This document shows, piece after piece, positions 1 to 5,167 of a stretch of DNA of 5,167 nucleotides. A program made the position numbers and the translations under genes. The notes below the pieces were generated by a model that saw only the letters and a program-made list of their open reading frames with translations, searched no databases and was not told where the DNA came from. How positions within the stretch are numbered: the first letter of the stretch is position 1; every line of letters begins with the position of its first letter. Source of the DNA: Candidatus Zixiibacteriota bacterium (GTDB lineage: Bacteria > Zixibacteria > MSB-5A5 > GN15 > JACZUZ01); the NCBI GenBank assembly GCA_022572905.1, contig JACZUZ010000187.1:1-5167 (forward strand), given 5' to 3'.

Positions 1-1664
1 TTGTCGGCGCTGACAGCGCCATAGTGTGCTTCCGTCCACCCAGCAATGACAGCACATATGAATTCTGCATTCGCGCCACAGACGATTGTCACACCCGCAC
101 AGAGACATTCTTTGTTACATTTACTCCAACAAGTCTTTGCACGCTTTGTGTTGATCTGTCAATTGTCGGTCCTGATTGCACTCCGGTGGGACAGGAAGTG
201 GCTGTTGATCTGGTAGCTAATACGATCAGACCTATTGGCGGATTCGATCTTCTAATAAATTACGATCCGAGCGCCCTGGCTTTCTTGTCTGCGACTATCG
301 GCGACGCTATTCCGTCCTGGGAGTTCTTTACTTTCCGGCAGGGTCCATTTGATAATTGCGGTGGTTGCCCGAGCGGATTGCTTAGAATTATCGGAATCGC
401 TGACATTAACGATGGAAACAACCACCCCAATTCTGAAGACTTTGTGCCACAGGGCGTTTTGGCCACGATTAGATTTAGAATTGCAAATGATCAGAACCTG
501 GCCTCGCAATTTGTTCCGGTTAATTTCTATTGGAACGACTGTGGAGATAACACATTCTCAGATCCCACCGGAAACTTCCTCTATATTGATAATCGGATCT
601 TTAGCGCCGAAAACGCGCTGATCTGGGATGAGTCGGACGACGTACTTTTCCCGGAAAACGCCCGTATTCGGGGATTAGGCGCTCCGGACGATCCTTGTCT
701 GAGCGGAGATAAGCTGATTCCATTGCGTTGCGCAGATTTCTTTAACGGTGGAGTGTGTATTATTCATCCCGATTCTATTGATGATCGTGGTGATTTGAAT
801 CTGAATGGGATCGCCTATGAAGTAGCTGATGCGGTACTCTACACTAACTACTTCATTGTCGGACTGAGCGTGTTTAAGATCAGTGTCGATGGCCAGACGG
901 CGGCTTCGGATGTCAACGCCGACGGCATTACGCTCACTATTGCCGATCTGGTGCATTTGATCCGCGTTGTGGTTGGTGACGCGTCGCCAATACCCAAGCA
1001 GACTCCCTATAGGCCGGGAAATGCGGAAATCATGGGCGAATGGATTGACGGGAATTATGTGGTCAGTTCGCGATCAGAGCTTGAGCTTGGCGCGGCCCTT
1101 CTAACGTTTATAGTTCCTGACGGTGACCTTGATACGGTCGTTATTGGCTCTGGCGCCGAAGGTATGGAGCTGGCCTATTCAGTTAAGGACGGTTTAGTGC
1201 GTGCGCTGATTTATGGAAGCCCGTCTGGTTCATCCGGCCAGTCTCGAATAAGCGCTGGCAATGCGAACTTAATAACCGTGCGCACGTTCAGCGGCGATCA
1301 ATCACAGATAGAACTCATTAGCGCCGAGATGTCAGATTACAATGGCTGGTATGTTATAAACGCCGAGATTCTAAACAAGGTTATTCCGGACAAATTCCAT
1401 GTCTCTCAGAATTTCCCGAATCCTTTTAATCCGTCAACTACGATCGAAATATCTCTGCCGCAAAAATCACACTGGTCGCTGACAATTCACAACTTGCTCG
1501 GGCAAAAGGTGCGAACTTATGAAGGAAACGCCGAGGCCGGAATTGTGCGATTGGTCTGGGATGGCGCAGACAGCAACCGGCGACATGTGGCCTCGGGAAT
1601 CTACTTCTACTCAGTCAAGGCCGGTGGTAATATAGTTACCAAGAAAATGGCGCTTCTGCGCTGA
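1..1664 (+). CDS. Large secreted/surface protein, C-terminal part: cohesin-like and dockerin-like modules plus C-terminal sorting domain (5' partial)
   Basis: The frame is open from the first complete codon at position 3 to TGA at 1662-1664, giving 553 visible residues, and the true start is off the left edge (GTG at 24 is internal). Residues 1-45 look like the end of an Ig-like repeat (YEFCIRATDDC...ETFFVTF). Residues 50-220 resemble a cohesin-like beta-sandwich, with the hallmark GGFDLLINYDPSALAFLSA. Residues 264-276 and 303-315 form two dockerin-like calcium loops (DLNLNG...D and DVNADG...D). Residues 335-460 look like a second cohesin-like sandwich (LGAALLTFIV, GLVRALIYG). Residues 465-553 match the FlgD-Ig/type A sorting domain family (QNFPNPFNPSTTI, SGIYFYSVKAGG, KKMALLR). 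Such C-termini direct export and surface anchoring by the type IX system where it exists; whether this organism has one cannot be seen. Several cysteines fit an extracytoplasmic, disulfide-forming protein. A structural or adhesive role is likely; no catalytic domain is visible. Confidence 0.85.
   Translation, partial: VGADSAIVCFRPPSNDSTYEFCIRATDDCHTRTETFFVTFTPTSLCTLCVDLSIVGPDCTPVGQEVAVDLVANTIRPIGGFDLLINYDPSALAFLSATIGDAIPSWEFFTFRQGPFDNCGGCPSGLLRIIGIADINDGNNHPNSEDFVPQGVLATIRFRIANDQNLASQFVPVNFYWNDCGDNTFSDPTGNFLYIDNRIFSAENALIWDESDDVLFPENARIRGLGAPDDPCLSGDKLIPLRCADFFNGGVCIIHPDSIDDRGDLNLNGIAYEVADAVLYTNYFIVGLSVFKISVDGQTAASDVNADGITLTIADLVHLIRVVVGDASPIPKQTPYRPGNAEIMGEWIDGNYVVSSRSELELGAALLTFIVPDGDLDTVVIGSGAEGMELAYSVKDGLVRALIYGSPSGSSGQSRISAGNANLITVRTFSGDQSQIELISAEMSDYNGWYVINAEILNKVIPDKFHVSQNFPNPFNPSTTIEISLPQKSHWSLTIHNLLGQKVRTYEGNAEAGIVRLVWDGADSNRRHVASGIYFYSVKAGGNIVTKKMALLR
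792..947 (+). other. Dockerin-like pair of calcium-binding loops inside the surface protein
   Basis: Two loops can be aligned without gaps. The first, at 792-830, reads D-L-N-L-N-G-I-A-Y-E-V-A-D; the second, at 909-947, reads D-V-N-A-D-G-I-T-L-T-I-A-D. Both keep acidic or amide residues at 1, 3 and 5, Gly at 6, Ile at 7 and Asp at 13, and each runs into a hydrophobic helix (AVLYTNYFI and LVHLIRVVV). Type I dockerins use a pair of F-hand calcium loops of this kind, but with the last ligand at position 12. Calcium binding and domain stabilisation are inferred from that family. Confidence 0.7.
1395..1661 (+). other. C-terminal sorting / FlgD-Ig-like domain of the surface protein
   Basis: The last 89 residues begin FHVSQNFPNPFNPSTTI, continue with LTIHNLLGQKVRTY and SGIYFYSVKAGG, and end KKMALLR. 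This is the usual pattern of the type A C-terminal sorting domain (TIGR04183-like) and of the related FlgD Ig-like fold in FCB-group bacteria. In type IX secretion the domain is read at the outer membrane and removed or modified. In phyla without a proven type IX system the same fold may only be a terminal beta-sandwich, so the export route is an inference. Confidence 0.75.
1641..1661 (-). terminator. Possible weak terminator for the rlmH transcript, inside the convergent gene's 3' end
   Basis: On the minus strand a 4-bp all-GC stem (GCGC, loop AGAA, GCGC; 1650-1661) is followed by CCATTTTCTT (1641-1650). It lies about 55 nt past the rlmH stop. The stem is minimal and the T tract interrupted. 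The only other stem nearby (CTCT-ATT-AGAG at 1695-1705) has no T tract. This is a weak candidate only. Confidence 0.18.
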
Positions 1665-1716
1665 CCTGCGACCTCACCTGAAATTCCAAGTACGCTCTAA
1701 TAGAGAATCTTCTCGC

Positions 1717-2184
1717 CTACTTATGGTAGGGACTACCTTTTAGTATTGAAAATGCGCGAAACAATTGCTCCAGAAGAACCACTCGCGCTATCTGATGAGA
1801 GAATGTCATGTCCGAAAGGGAGAAGATACGGTCGGCTTTCGATTGCACCTCTTGCGAGAGTCCGAAAGCGCCGCCGATAACAAAGTCCAGACTGTTTTTG
1901 CCGGATGTTTGATTCTTGGAGATAGCTTTCGCGAATTGTTCCGATGATAGCTTGTCGCCATGTTGATCAAGACAGTAAACGTAGTCGCCTCGTACTTTTT
2001 TGAGTAAGCGCTGTCCCTCGCGATTTATTAGAGTTTCAATTGATCCATCCGGAGATTTTTTAATCTCGGGAGTTTCAATTATTTCGAGCTGGCAATCTCT
2101 CGAAAGTAGTTTTGTAAAGCGCTCGGTTGCCGCCGAGACCCACTCGCCCTTGCATTTACCGATTGCGACTATTCGAATTTTCAT
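1717..2184 (-). CDS. rlmH: RlmH, 23S rRNA (pseudouridine1915-N3)-methyltransferase
   Basis: RlmH is a small SPOUT-class methyltransferase that uses S-adenosylmethionine to methylate N3 of pseudouridine 1915 in helix 69 of 23S rRNA, acting on assembled 70S ribosomes. The 155-residue product has the same length as the E. coli enzyme. Family hallmarks are the N-terminus MKIRIVAIGK, the cofactor-binding knot segment FVIGGAFGLS at residues 101-110, SLSDMTFSHQIAR at 122-134 (most members have Pro where this has Ser129), LLEQLFRA at 137-144, and the C-terminal GSPYHK that contributes to substrate and cofactor binding. The ATG at 2182-2184 gives the canonical N-terminus, but no clear Shine-Dalgarno sequence precedes it. 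It is the last visible gene of the ftsY-yjbQ-rlmH run, 59 nt after yjbQ, and converges on the surface-protein gene. Identification is secure; I see no defect. Confidence 0.97.
   Translation of the reverse strand: MKIRIVAIGKCKGEWVSAATERFTKLLSRDCQLEIIETPEIKKSPDGSIETLINREGQRLLKKVRGDYVYCLDQHGDKLSSEQFAKAISKNQTSGKNSLDFVIGGAFGLSQEVQSKADRIFSLSDMTFSHQIARVVLLEQLFRAFSILKGSPYHK
1725..1741 (+). terminator. Possible weak intrinsic terminator for the surface-protein gene
   Basis: A perfect 5-bp stem (GGTAG at 1725-1729, loop GGA, CTACC at 1733-1737) is followed directly by TTTT at 1738-1741. It lies 60 nt after the surface-protein stop and inside the last codons of the convergent rlmH. The stem is short and the T tract has only four bases, and rlmH coding constraint (SPYHK) explains part of the sequence, so this may be chance. 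Confidence 0.3.
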
Positions 2185-2243
2185 TGCGGAAAAAATATGT
2201 TCTTGCGGCGCTAGACGGATTGTCTTGACAGCTAAAAAAATTA

Positions 2244-2651
2244 CTAAGCGGGCAGGAAGTTGACCCAGACTTCACGGTGTCGCGGGCCATCGAATTCACA
2301 GAAAAGCAAACCCTGCCAGCGGCCGAGCTGGATCTGTCCATTCTCAACAATCAATGTTTCCGAGCAGCCGACCAGCGAGGATTTTATGTGAGAGTCGGAA
2401 TTTCCTTCGGCGTGGCGGTATCCTTCCTCGTGAGGGATATCGCGCGAAAGTTTGTCGAGTATGTCGAAAGTGACATCCGGGTCATAGTTTTCGTTTACAG
2501 TGATTGCCGCAGTTGTATGCGGGCAATACACAATTACCACGCCGCTTTTCTTTCCGGTCTTGGAAACGAGTTTCTCAAGAGCCTTCTGTGTGAATGAAGT
2601 GATATCCACCATTTGATTGCGTTTCTTCGTCGTAAGTGTGAACTGTTCCAT
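2244..2651 (-). CDS. yjbQ: YjbQ/UPF0047 family protein (secondary thiamine-phosphate synthase-like)
   Basis: The 135-residue product belongs to the YjbQ/UPF0047 family and is close to the E. coli length. Key blocks are CPHTTAAITVNENYDPDV at residues 43-60, HAEGNSDSHIKSSLVG at 80-95, and LGRWQGLLFCEFDGPR at 109-124. The conserved histidines (45, 80, 88) and acidic and Asn residues cluster as a putative metal or ligand site. The E. coli protein shows weak thiamine-phosphate synthase activity, which gave the family its annotation; its true physiological role is unsettled, and I see no thiamine genes here. The ATG at 2649-2651 lies 6 nt after the ftsY stop, with only a weak purine-rich stretch (GAGTGAGAAG) before it that overlaps the ftsY end, so translational coupling is plausible. 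Family assignment is firm; specific function is not. Confidence 0.93.
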   Translation of the reverse strand: MEQFTLTTKKRNQMVDITSFTQKALEKLVSKTGKKSGVVIVYCPHTTAAITVNENYDPDVTFDILDKLSRDIPHEEGYRHAEGNSDSHIKSSLVGCSETLIVENGQIQLGRWQGLLFCEFDGPRHREVWVNFLPA

Positions 2652-2657
2652 GACTTC

Positions 2658-3572
2658 TCACTCAAGTAACGCCTCGGCGAATTCAGCGGCGTCGAATTCC
2701 TGAATATCGTCAATACCTTCGCCAATGCAAATATACCTAACCGGAGCCTCGAGTTCCTGCGCGATGGCCACTACAACTCCGCCCTTGGCAGTGCCATCCA
2801 GTTTTGTGACAATAAGCCCGTCACATCCAGCCGCTGCCGTAAATGCCTCGACCTGTTTTAGGGCGTTTTGTCCGGTTGTGCCATCAATGACCAAGAGAGT
2901 GCGGATTGTCGCCTGCGGGTCCGCTTTTTCGATCACTCTGCGAATTTTGCTTAACTCCTGCATCAGATTGGATTTTGTATGAAGTCGACCGGCGGTGTCA
3001 ACCAGTAGCAAGTCCATGCCCTTGGCGTCGGCGGATATGGTAGCGTCATAGGCTACAGCCGCGGGGTCGGCGTTATCATGCGAGCGAGTGAATTCCACAC
3101 CTGAGCGCATGGCCCAGGTTTGAAGCTGTTCAACCGCCGCGGCGCGGAATGTATCGCAAGCGGCAATCATCACTTTCTTGCCGTTCTGTGAATGAAGCTT
3201 GGCCAACTTGCCGATAGTTGTCGTCTTACCGGAGCCATTGACTCCCACGACCAGGAAAACGACCAGCGAACCCGACCCGTTCAAGAGCGGTTCCTTTCGC
3301 GCGCTGGTAAGAATTGTCCGTATCTCTTCTTTGAGAAGATTCAGGGCCTCATCTGAGTTCGAGAGAAGTTCGCGCCGCGCCCGCGATCTGATTTCGTCTA
3401 TGATTCTTGTTGTCGCTCCAACGCCCAGATCAGCTTGAAGTAGGGACTCTTCTATATTGTCCAGAGTTTCATCATCAAGCTTCTTAAATCCGAGAGCCAA
3501 ATTTATCTTGCCGAATAAATTATCCCTGGTCTTGCTCAGGCTGTCGCGGAGTTTGCTAAGTCCTTTTAACAT
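2658..3572 (-). CDS. ftsY: FtsY, signal recognition particle receptor GTPase
   Basis: FtsY is the membrane-associated receptor that docks ribosome-nascent-chain-bound SRP (Ffh plus 4.5S RNA) and passes it to SecYEG; paired GTP hydrolysis with Ffh resets the cycle. From the ATG at 3570-3572 the protein has 304 residues: a short basic amphipathic N-terminus (MLKGLSKLRDSLSKTR), the helical N domain to about residue 95, then the G domain with GVNGSGKTT (110-118), DTFRAAA (140-146), DTAGR (192-196), TKLDG (256-260) and the closing GEGIDDIQEF (284-293). The long acidic A domain of E. coli FtsY is absent, as in many bacteria, so membrane contact would use the amphipathic helix. An in-frame GTG at 3608 would add 12 residues but has no ribosome site; the ATG has AAGGA five bases upstream. 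It lies downstream of smc and 6 nt before yjbQ. Confidence 0.97.
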   Translation of the reverse strand: MLKGLSKLRDSLSKTRDNLFGKINLALGFKKLDDETLDNIEESLLQADLGVGATTRIIDEIRSRARRELLSNSDEALNLLKEEIRTILTSARKEPLLNGSGSLVVFLVVGVNGSGKTTTIGKLAKLHSQNGKKVMIAACDTFRAAAVEQLQTWAMRSGVEFTRSHDNADPAAVAYDATISADAKGMDLLLVDTAGRLHTKSNLMQELSKIRRVIEKADPQATIRTLLVIDGTTGQNALKQVEAFTAAAGCDGLIVTKLDGTAKGGVVVAIAQELEAPVRYICIGEGIDDIQEFDAAEFAEALLE

Positions 3573-3577
3573 CGTGT

Positions 3578-3582
3578 TCCTT
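3578..3582 (-). promoter_or_regulatory. Ribosome binding site deciding the ftsY start
   Basis: On the minus strand AAGGA lies five bases (ACACG) before the ATG at 3570-3572. The upstream in-frame GTG at 3608 is preceded by GGGCTATTCTTA, with no purine-rich site. This favours the 304-residue product. Confidence 0.7.
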
Positions 3583-3610
3583 AAACATGGTGTCCTACTG
3601 GCATTCACTA

Positions 3611-3640
3611 AGAATAGCCCAAAAGGGTCCGCCGCGCCAA
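3611..3640 (-). promoter_or_regulatory. Candidate sigma-70-type promoter for ftsY-yjbQ-rlmH
   Basis: On the minus strand TTGGCG (3635-3640) and TATTCT (3611-3616) each match four of six consensus bases and are 18 bp apart. Transcription would start near 3604, about 30 nt before the ftsY ATG, and just downstream of the rejected GTG start at 3608. Two half-matching hexamers are common by chance, and ftsY could also be read through from smc, so this is tentative. Confidence 0.35.
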
Positions 3641-3650
3641 TTCACGCGAT

Positions 3651-3714
3651 GGCAATCTGGCGCTCGGGCAATCGAGCAATTGGTCAATCGAGCGATTCGT
3701 CAATCGGGAACTAG
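3651..3714. repeat. Degenerate 16-bp tandem repeat, about four copies, between smc and ftsY
   Basis: Four consecutive 16-bp units begin at 3651, 3667, 3683 and 3699, each carrying CAAT at the same offset. Unit 2 is GGCAATCGAGCAATTG and unit 3 is GTCAATCGAGCGATTC (12 of 16 identical); units 1 and 4 are more diverged. A CCAATTCACG stretch from 3637 may be a decayed extra copy 15 bp earlier. Units 2 and 3 also contain small inverted repeats (for example AATCG-AG-CGATT at 3686-3697). The array lies just after the smc stop and upstream of the candidate ftsY promoter. Confidence 0.65.
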
Positions 3715-3732
3715 GAAATAGAAGATGGGACG

Positions 3733-5167
3733 CTAACTGAGATCGTCGTTCTTGGCGTCCGGCGCGTTCTGAGGAGCCAAATGAGATTTCATTCTCTCCA
3801 CAACCGGGGCGGGGATTTCTGGCTCGTCGCTGAGTGGCTCATCTCGGCGTGGCTTAGCGCTGTGCTGTTCAGCGTTGGGCTGTTCAGACGAACCTGTGTC
3901 TAATTGTCTGTCGTCGTGCACGTCCCCAAAATCCACTGAAACCAGCTTTGAAACGCCGGGTGTTTCCATCGTTACGCCGTAAAGCGTATCAGCAGCCTGC
4001 ATGGTGATCTTGTTATGAGTGATAATTATGAACTGGGTTTGAGCGGAAAAGCGTCGAATTATTTTCAGGAACCGATGGCAGTTGGCGTCATCCAGAGGAG
4101 CGTCGATTTCATCCAGAATACAGAACGGCGATGGCTTTACAAGATAGAGGGAGAAAAGAATTGAAATCGCCGTCAATGCGCGCTCGCCGCCCGACATTTG
4201 AGTTATCGTAACCAGTTTCTTGCCTTTGGGCTTGGCGATTATTTCAATTTCTGATTCAAGCGGATCGCTTTCGTCAACTAGTTTGAGATCGCATTCGCCG
4301 CCTGTGAACAATTCTGTAAAGATAAGCTGGAAATTCTTGCGCGCCTTGTTGAATGTTTCCGTGAACATTTCTCGCGCGGTCCTGTTGATTTTGGCGATAG
4401 TAGACTGCAAAGTCGCTTTGGCGCTCAACAAATCCACCATCTGAGTGTCGAGGTATTCAAAGCGCTCGCTGGCGGACTCAAATTCTTCAATAGCCAGAAG
4501 GTTTACCGGACCAAACGCCTTCACTCTTTCCTTTAACTCTTTCAACGCCATTTCGGCTTCTTCCGGGCTCCTATTATCCTTATGGGATTGTTCGTCTTTT
4601 TCCGGAAGCGCATAGTTAGCCAGATCGACTCCATACTCTTCCTGAATATGATCAATTAACGTTGCCCGATCATTATCAAGCTGATTGAGTTTTAATTCAC
4701 GTGAATGAGATTCTTCAAGCGCCTTGTCCTTACGCCCTCTGGCCTCGCGTATACTGTTTTCCTGGGCCTTGACCTGCAGTGCGATCTCCTCGCGTTTCTG
4801 ACGCTCGGTGGTTTCACGAGCAGAGAGCTCGGAGCGGTGATCCAGCGCTGTCTTGAGATTTACTTCAATCTTCGCAATTTCCTCACTGGCCGCATTGACT
4901 TCGCCTTTCGCGTTTTCGATTTCCTGCGTCTTGCGAGTTCTGGTCTGCGCAATTTCGTGTCTAACTTCCTGCAGGTGCGTGATGCGGGCGGTGAGTTCAT
5001 TTATTGCCGAACGCTCCTCAACCAGTTTCACACTGAGCGAATTGTAATTCTCCGCAGACTTCTGCGCCATGCGCTCCATTTCCCCGACTTCGCTCTGATA
5101 ACCGGTAATAAGTCCCATCAAGCGCTCTTTTTCCGCCGAGAGCTGGTCAACATCAAGCGAAAGTGTA
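3733..5167 (-). CDS. smc: Smc, chromosome condensation ATPase, C-terminal part (5' partial at right edge)
   Basis: Smc forms the long-armed ATPase dimer that, with ScpA and ScpB, extrudes and organises chromosomal DNA loops. The frame is open to the window edge, so the 477 visible residues are the C-terminal portion of a protein normally near 1,200 residues; the N-terminal head, hinge and first coil lie off the right edge. Visible residues 1-175 are charged, heptad-like coiled coil (for example EEIAKIEVNLKTALDHRSEL). Near 176-190 comes YGVDLANYALPEK, then the short helix leading into the C-terminal head (KAFGPVNLLAIEEF). The head has the ABC signature MSGGERALTA (324-333), Walker B and D-loop FCILDEIDAPLDD (348-360) and the H-switch THN (383-385). 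The head ends near VDFGD (411-415), followed by a 62-residue hydrophilic tail. TTG and ATG codons near 5116-5121 are internal, not starts. Stop is TAG at 3733-3735. Confidence 0.96.
   Translation of the reverse strand, partial: TLSLDVDQLSAEKERLMGLITGYQSEVGEMERMAQKSAENYNSLSVKLVEERSAINELTARITHLQEVRHEIAQTRTRKTQEIENAKGEVNAASEEIAKIEVNLKTALDHRSELSARETTERQKREEIALQVKAQENSIREARGRKDKALEESHSRELKLNQLDNDRATLIDHIQEEYGVDLANYALPEKDEQSHKDNRSPEEAEMALKELKERVKAFGPVNLLAIEEFESASERFEYLDTQMVDLLSAKATLQSTIAKINRTAREMFTETFNKARKNFQLIFTELFTGGECDLKLVDESDPLESEIEIIAKPKGKKLVTITQMSGGERALTAISILFSLYLVKPSPFCILDEIDAPLDDANCHRFLKIIRRFSAQTQFIIITHNKITMQAADTLYGVTMETPGVSKLVSVDFGDVHDDRQLDTGSSEQPNAEQHSAKPRRDEPLSDEPEIPAPVVERMKSHLAPQNAPDAKNDDLS
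3802..3891 (-). repeat. Pentapeptide-periodic, Glu/Pro-rich segment in the Smc C-terminal tail
   Basis: Past the ATPase head the tail can be written in five-residue steps: SSEQP, NAEQH, SAKPR, RDEPL, SDEPE, IPAPV. The third position is mostly Glu and the fourth Gln then Pro. At DNA level GCTGTTCAG occurs twice, exactly 15 bp apart (3864-3872 and 3879-3887, plus strand), and GGCTC lies before GTC and ATC in a second 15-bp pair. This suggests small in-frame duplications in a disordered tail. Periodicity is degenerate and could be partly composition. Confidence 0.5.

Noticed and set aside
252..621. Open frames on both strands inside the surface-protein gene (252-509 minus, 349-621 plus)
   Set aside because: They overlap a frame with clear domain homology, have low-complexity or unfamiliar translations and no ribosome sites; they are shadow frames.
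675..956. 93-residue minus-strand frame opposite the dockerin-like region
   Set aside because: It is antisense to strongly conserved calcium-loop codons, and its translation has no recognisable motif.
2185..2243. Terminator, promoter or riboswitch between yjbQ and rlmH
   Set aside because: On the minus strand a run of seven T follows the yjbQ stop but has no stem before it; the small palindrome TGTCAAGACA lies after it, and no -35/-10 pair with proper spacing is visible. A thiamine riboswitch pattern was looked for and not seen.
2277..2597. 106-residue plus-strand frame opposite yjbQ
   Set aside because: The minus-strand frame has full YjbQ motifs; this one is its mirror shadow.
3651..3714. 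CRISPR array reading of the 16-bp repeats
   Set aside because: Units are contiguous, too short and degenerate, with no unique spacers and no cas genes in the window.
5116..5121. TTG or ATG here as the Smc start
   Set aside because: The frame stays open to the window edge with more coil-like sequence (SLDVDQLSAEKERL), and a protein starting here would lack the N-terminal Walker A head that Smc needs.
1..5167. A novel defence, mobile or biosynthetic system
   Set aside because: All substantial frames are a surface protein or conserved housekeeping genes; no toxin-antitoxin, nuclease, transposase, integrase or biosynthetic signature was found.

Overview
The window most resembles a chromosomal segment from an uncultured FCB-group bacterium, with Candidatus Zixibacteria as the best guess. 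The lineage call is an inference from remembered family resemblance, not from a search. It rests on the left-hand surface protein, whose order of parts (Ig-like repeat end, cohesin-like domain, dockerin-like pair with 'GDLNLNGIAYEVADAV' and 'DVNADGITLTIADLV', second cohesin-like sandwich, C-terminal 'NFPNPFNPSTTI' sorting domain) is a style I associate with that phylum and its relatives. Base composition looks balanced and even, with no insertion sequence, integrase, tRNA, rRNA or CRISPR array, so this looks like ordinary core chromosome.

Layout. Positions 1-1664 (+) hold the 3' end of a large secreted or cell-surface protein gene whose start lies off the left edge. After a 52-bp convergent gap, everything else is on the minus strand. 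In transcription order from the right edge these are: the 3' part of smc (3733-5167, start off the right edge), a 160-bp intergenic region with a degenerate 16-bp tandem repeat and a possible promoter, ftsY (2658-3572), yjbQ (2244-2651) only 6 nt after ftsY, and rlmH (1717-2184) 59 nt further on. The tight ftsY-yjbQ junction suggests one transcript, probably including rlmH.

How the genes relate. Smc (chromosome condensation), FtsY (receptor for co-translational membrane targeting) and RlmH (23S rRNA modification at the subunit interface) are housekeeping functions. YjbQ is a small widespread enzyme-like protein with an unsettled role. The smc-ftsY adjacency is seen in many bacteria. FtsY and RlmH both touch ribosome function, but nothing here shows a mechanistic link. 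The surface protein is convergent and probably independent.

I found no convincing new multi-gene system. The points worth a second look are modest: dockerin-like loops one residue longer than the textbook loop, cohesin-like and dockerin-like parts in one polypeptide, a 16-bp tandem repeat upstream of ftsY, a pentapeptide-periodic tail on Smc, and possible reciprocal terminators buried in the ends of the two convergent genes.
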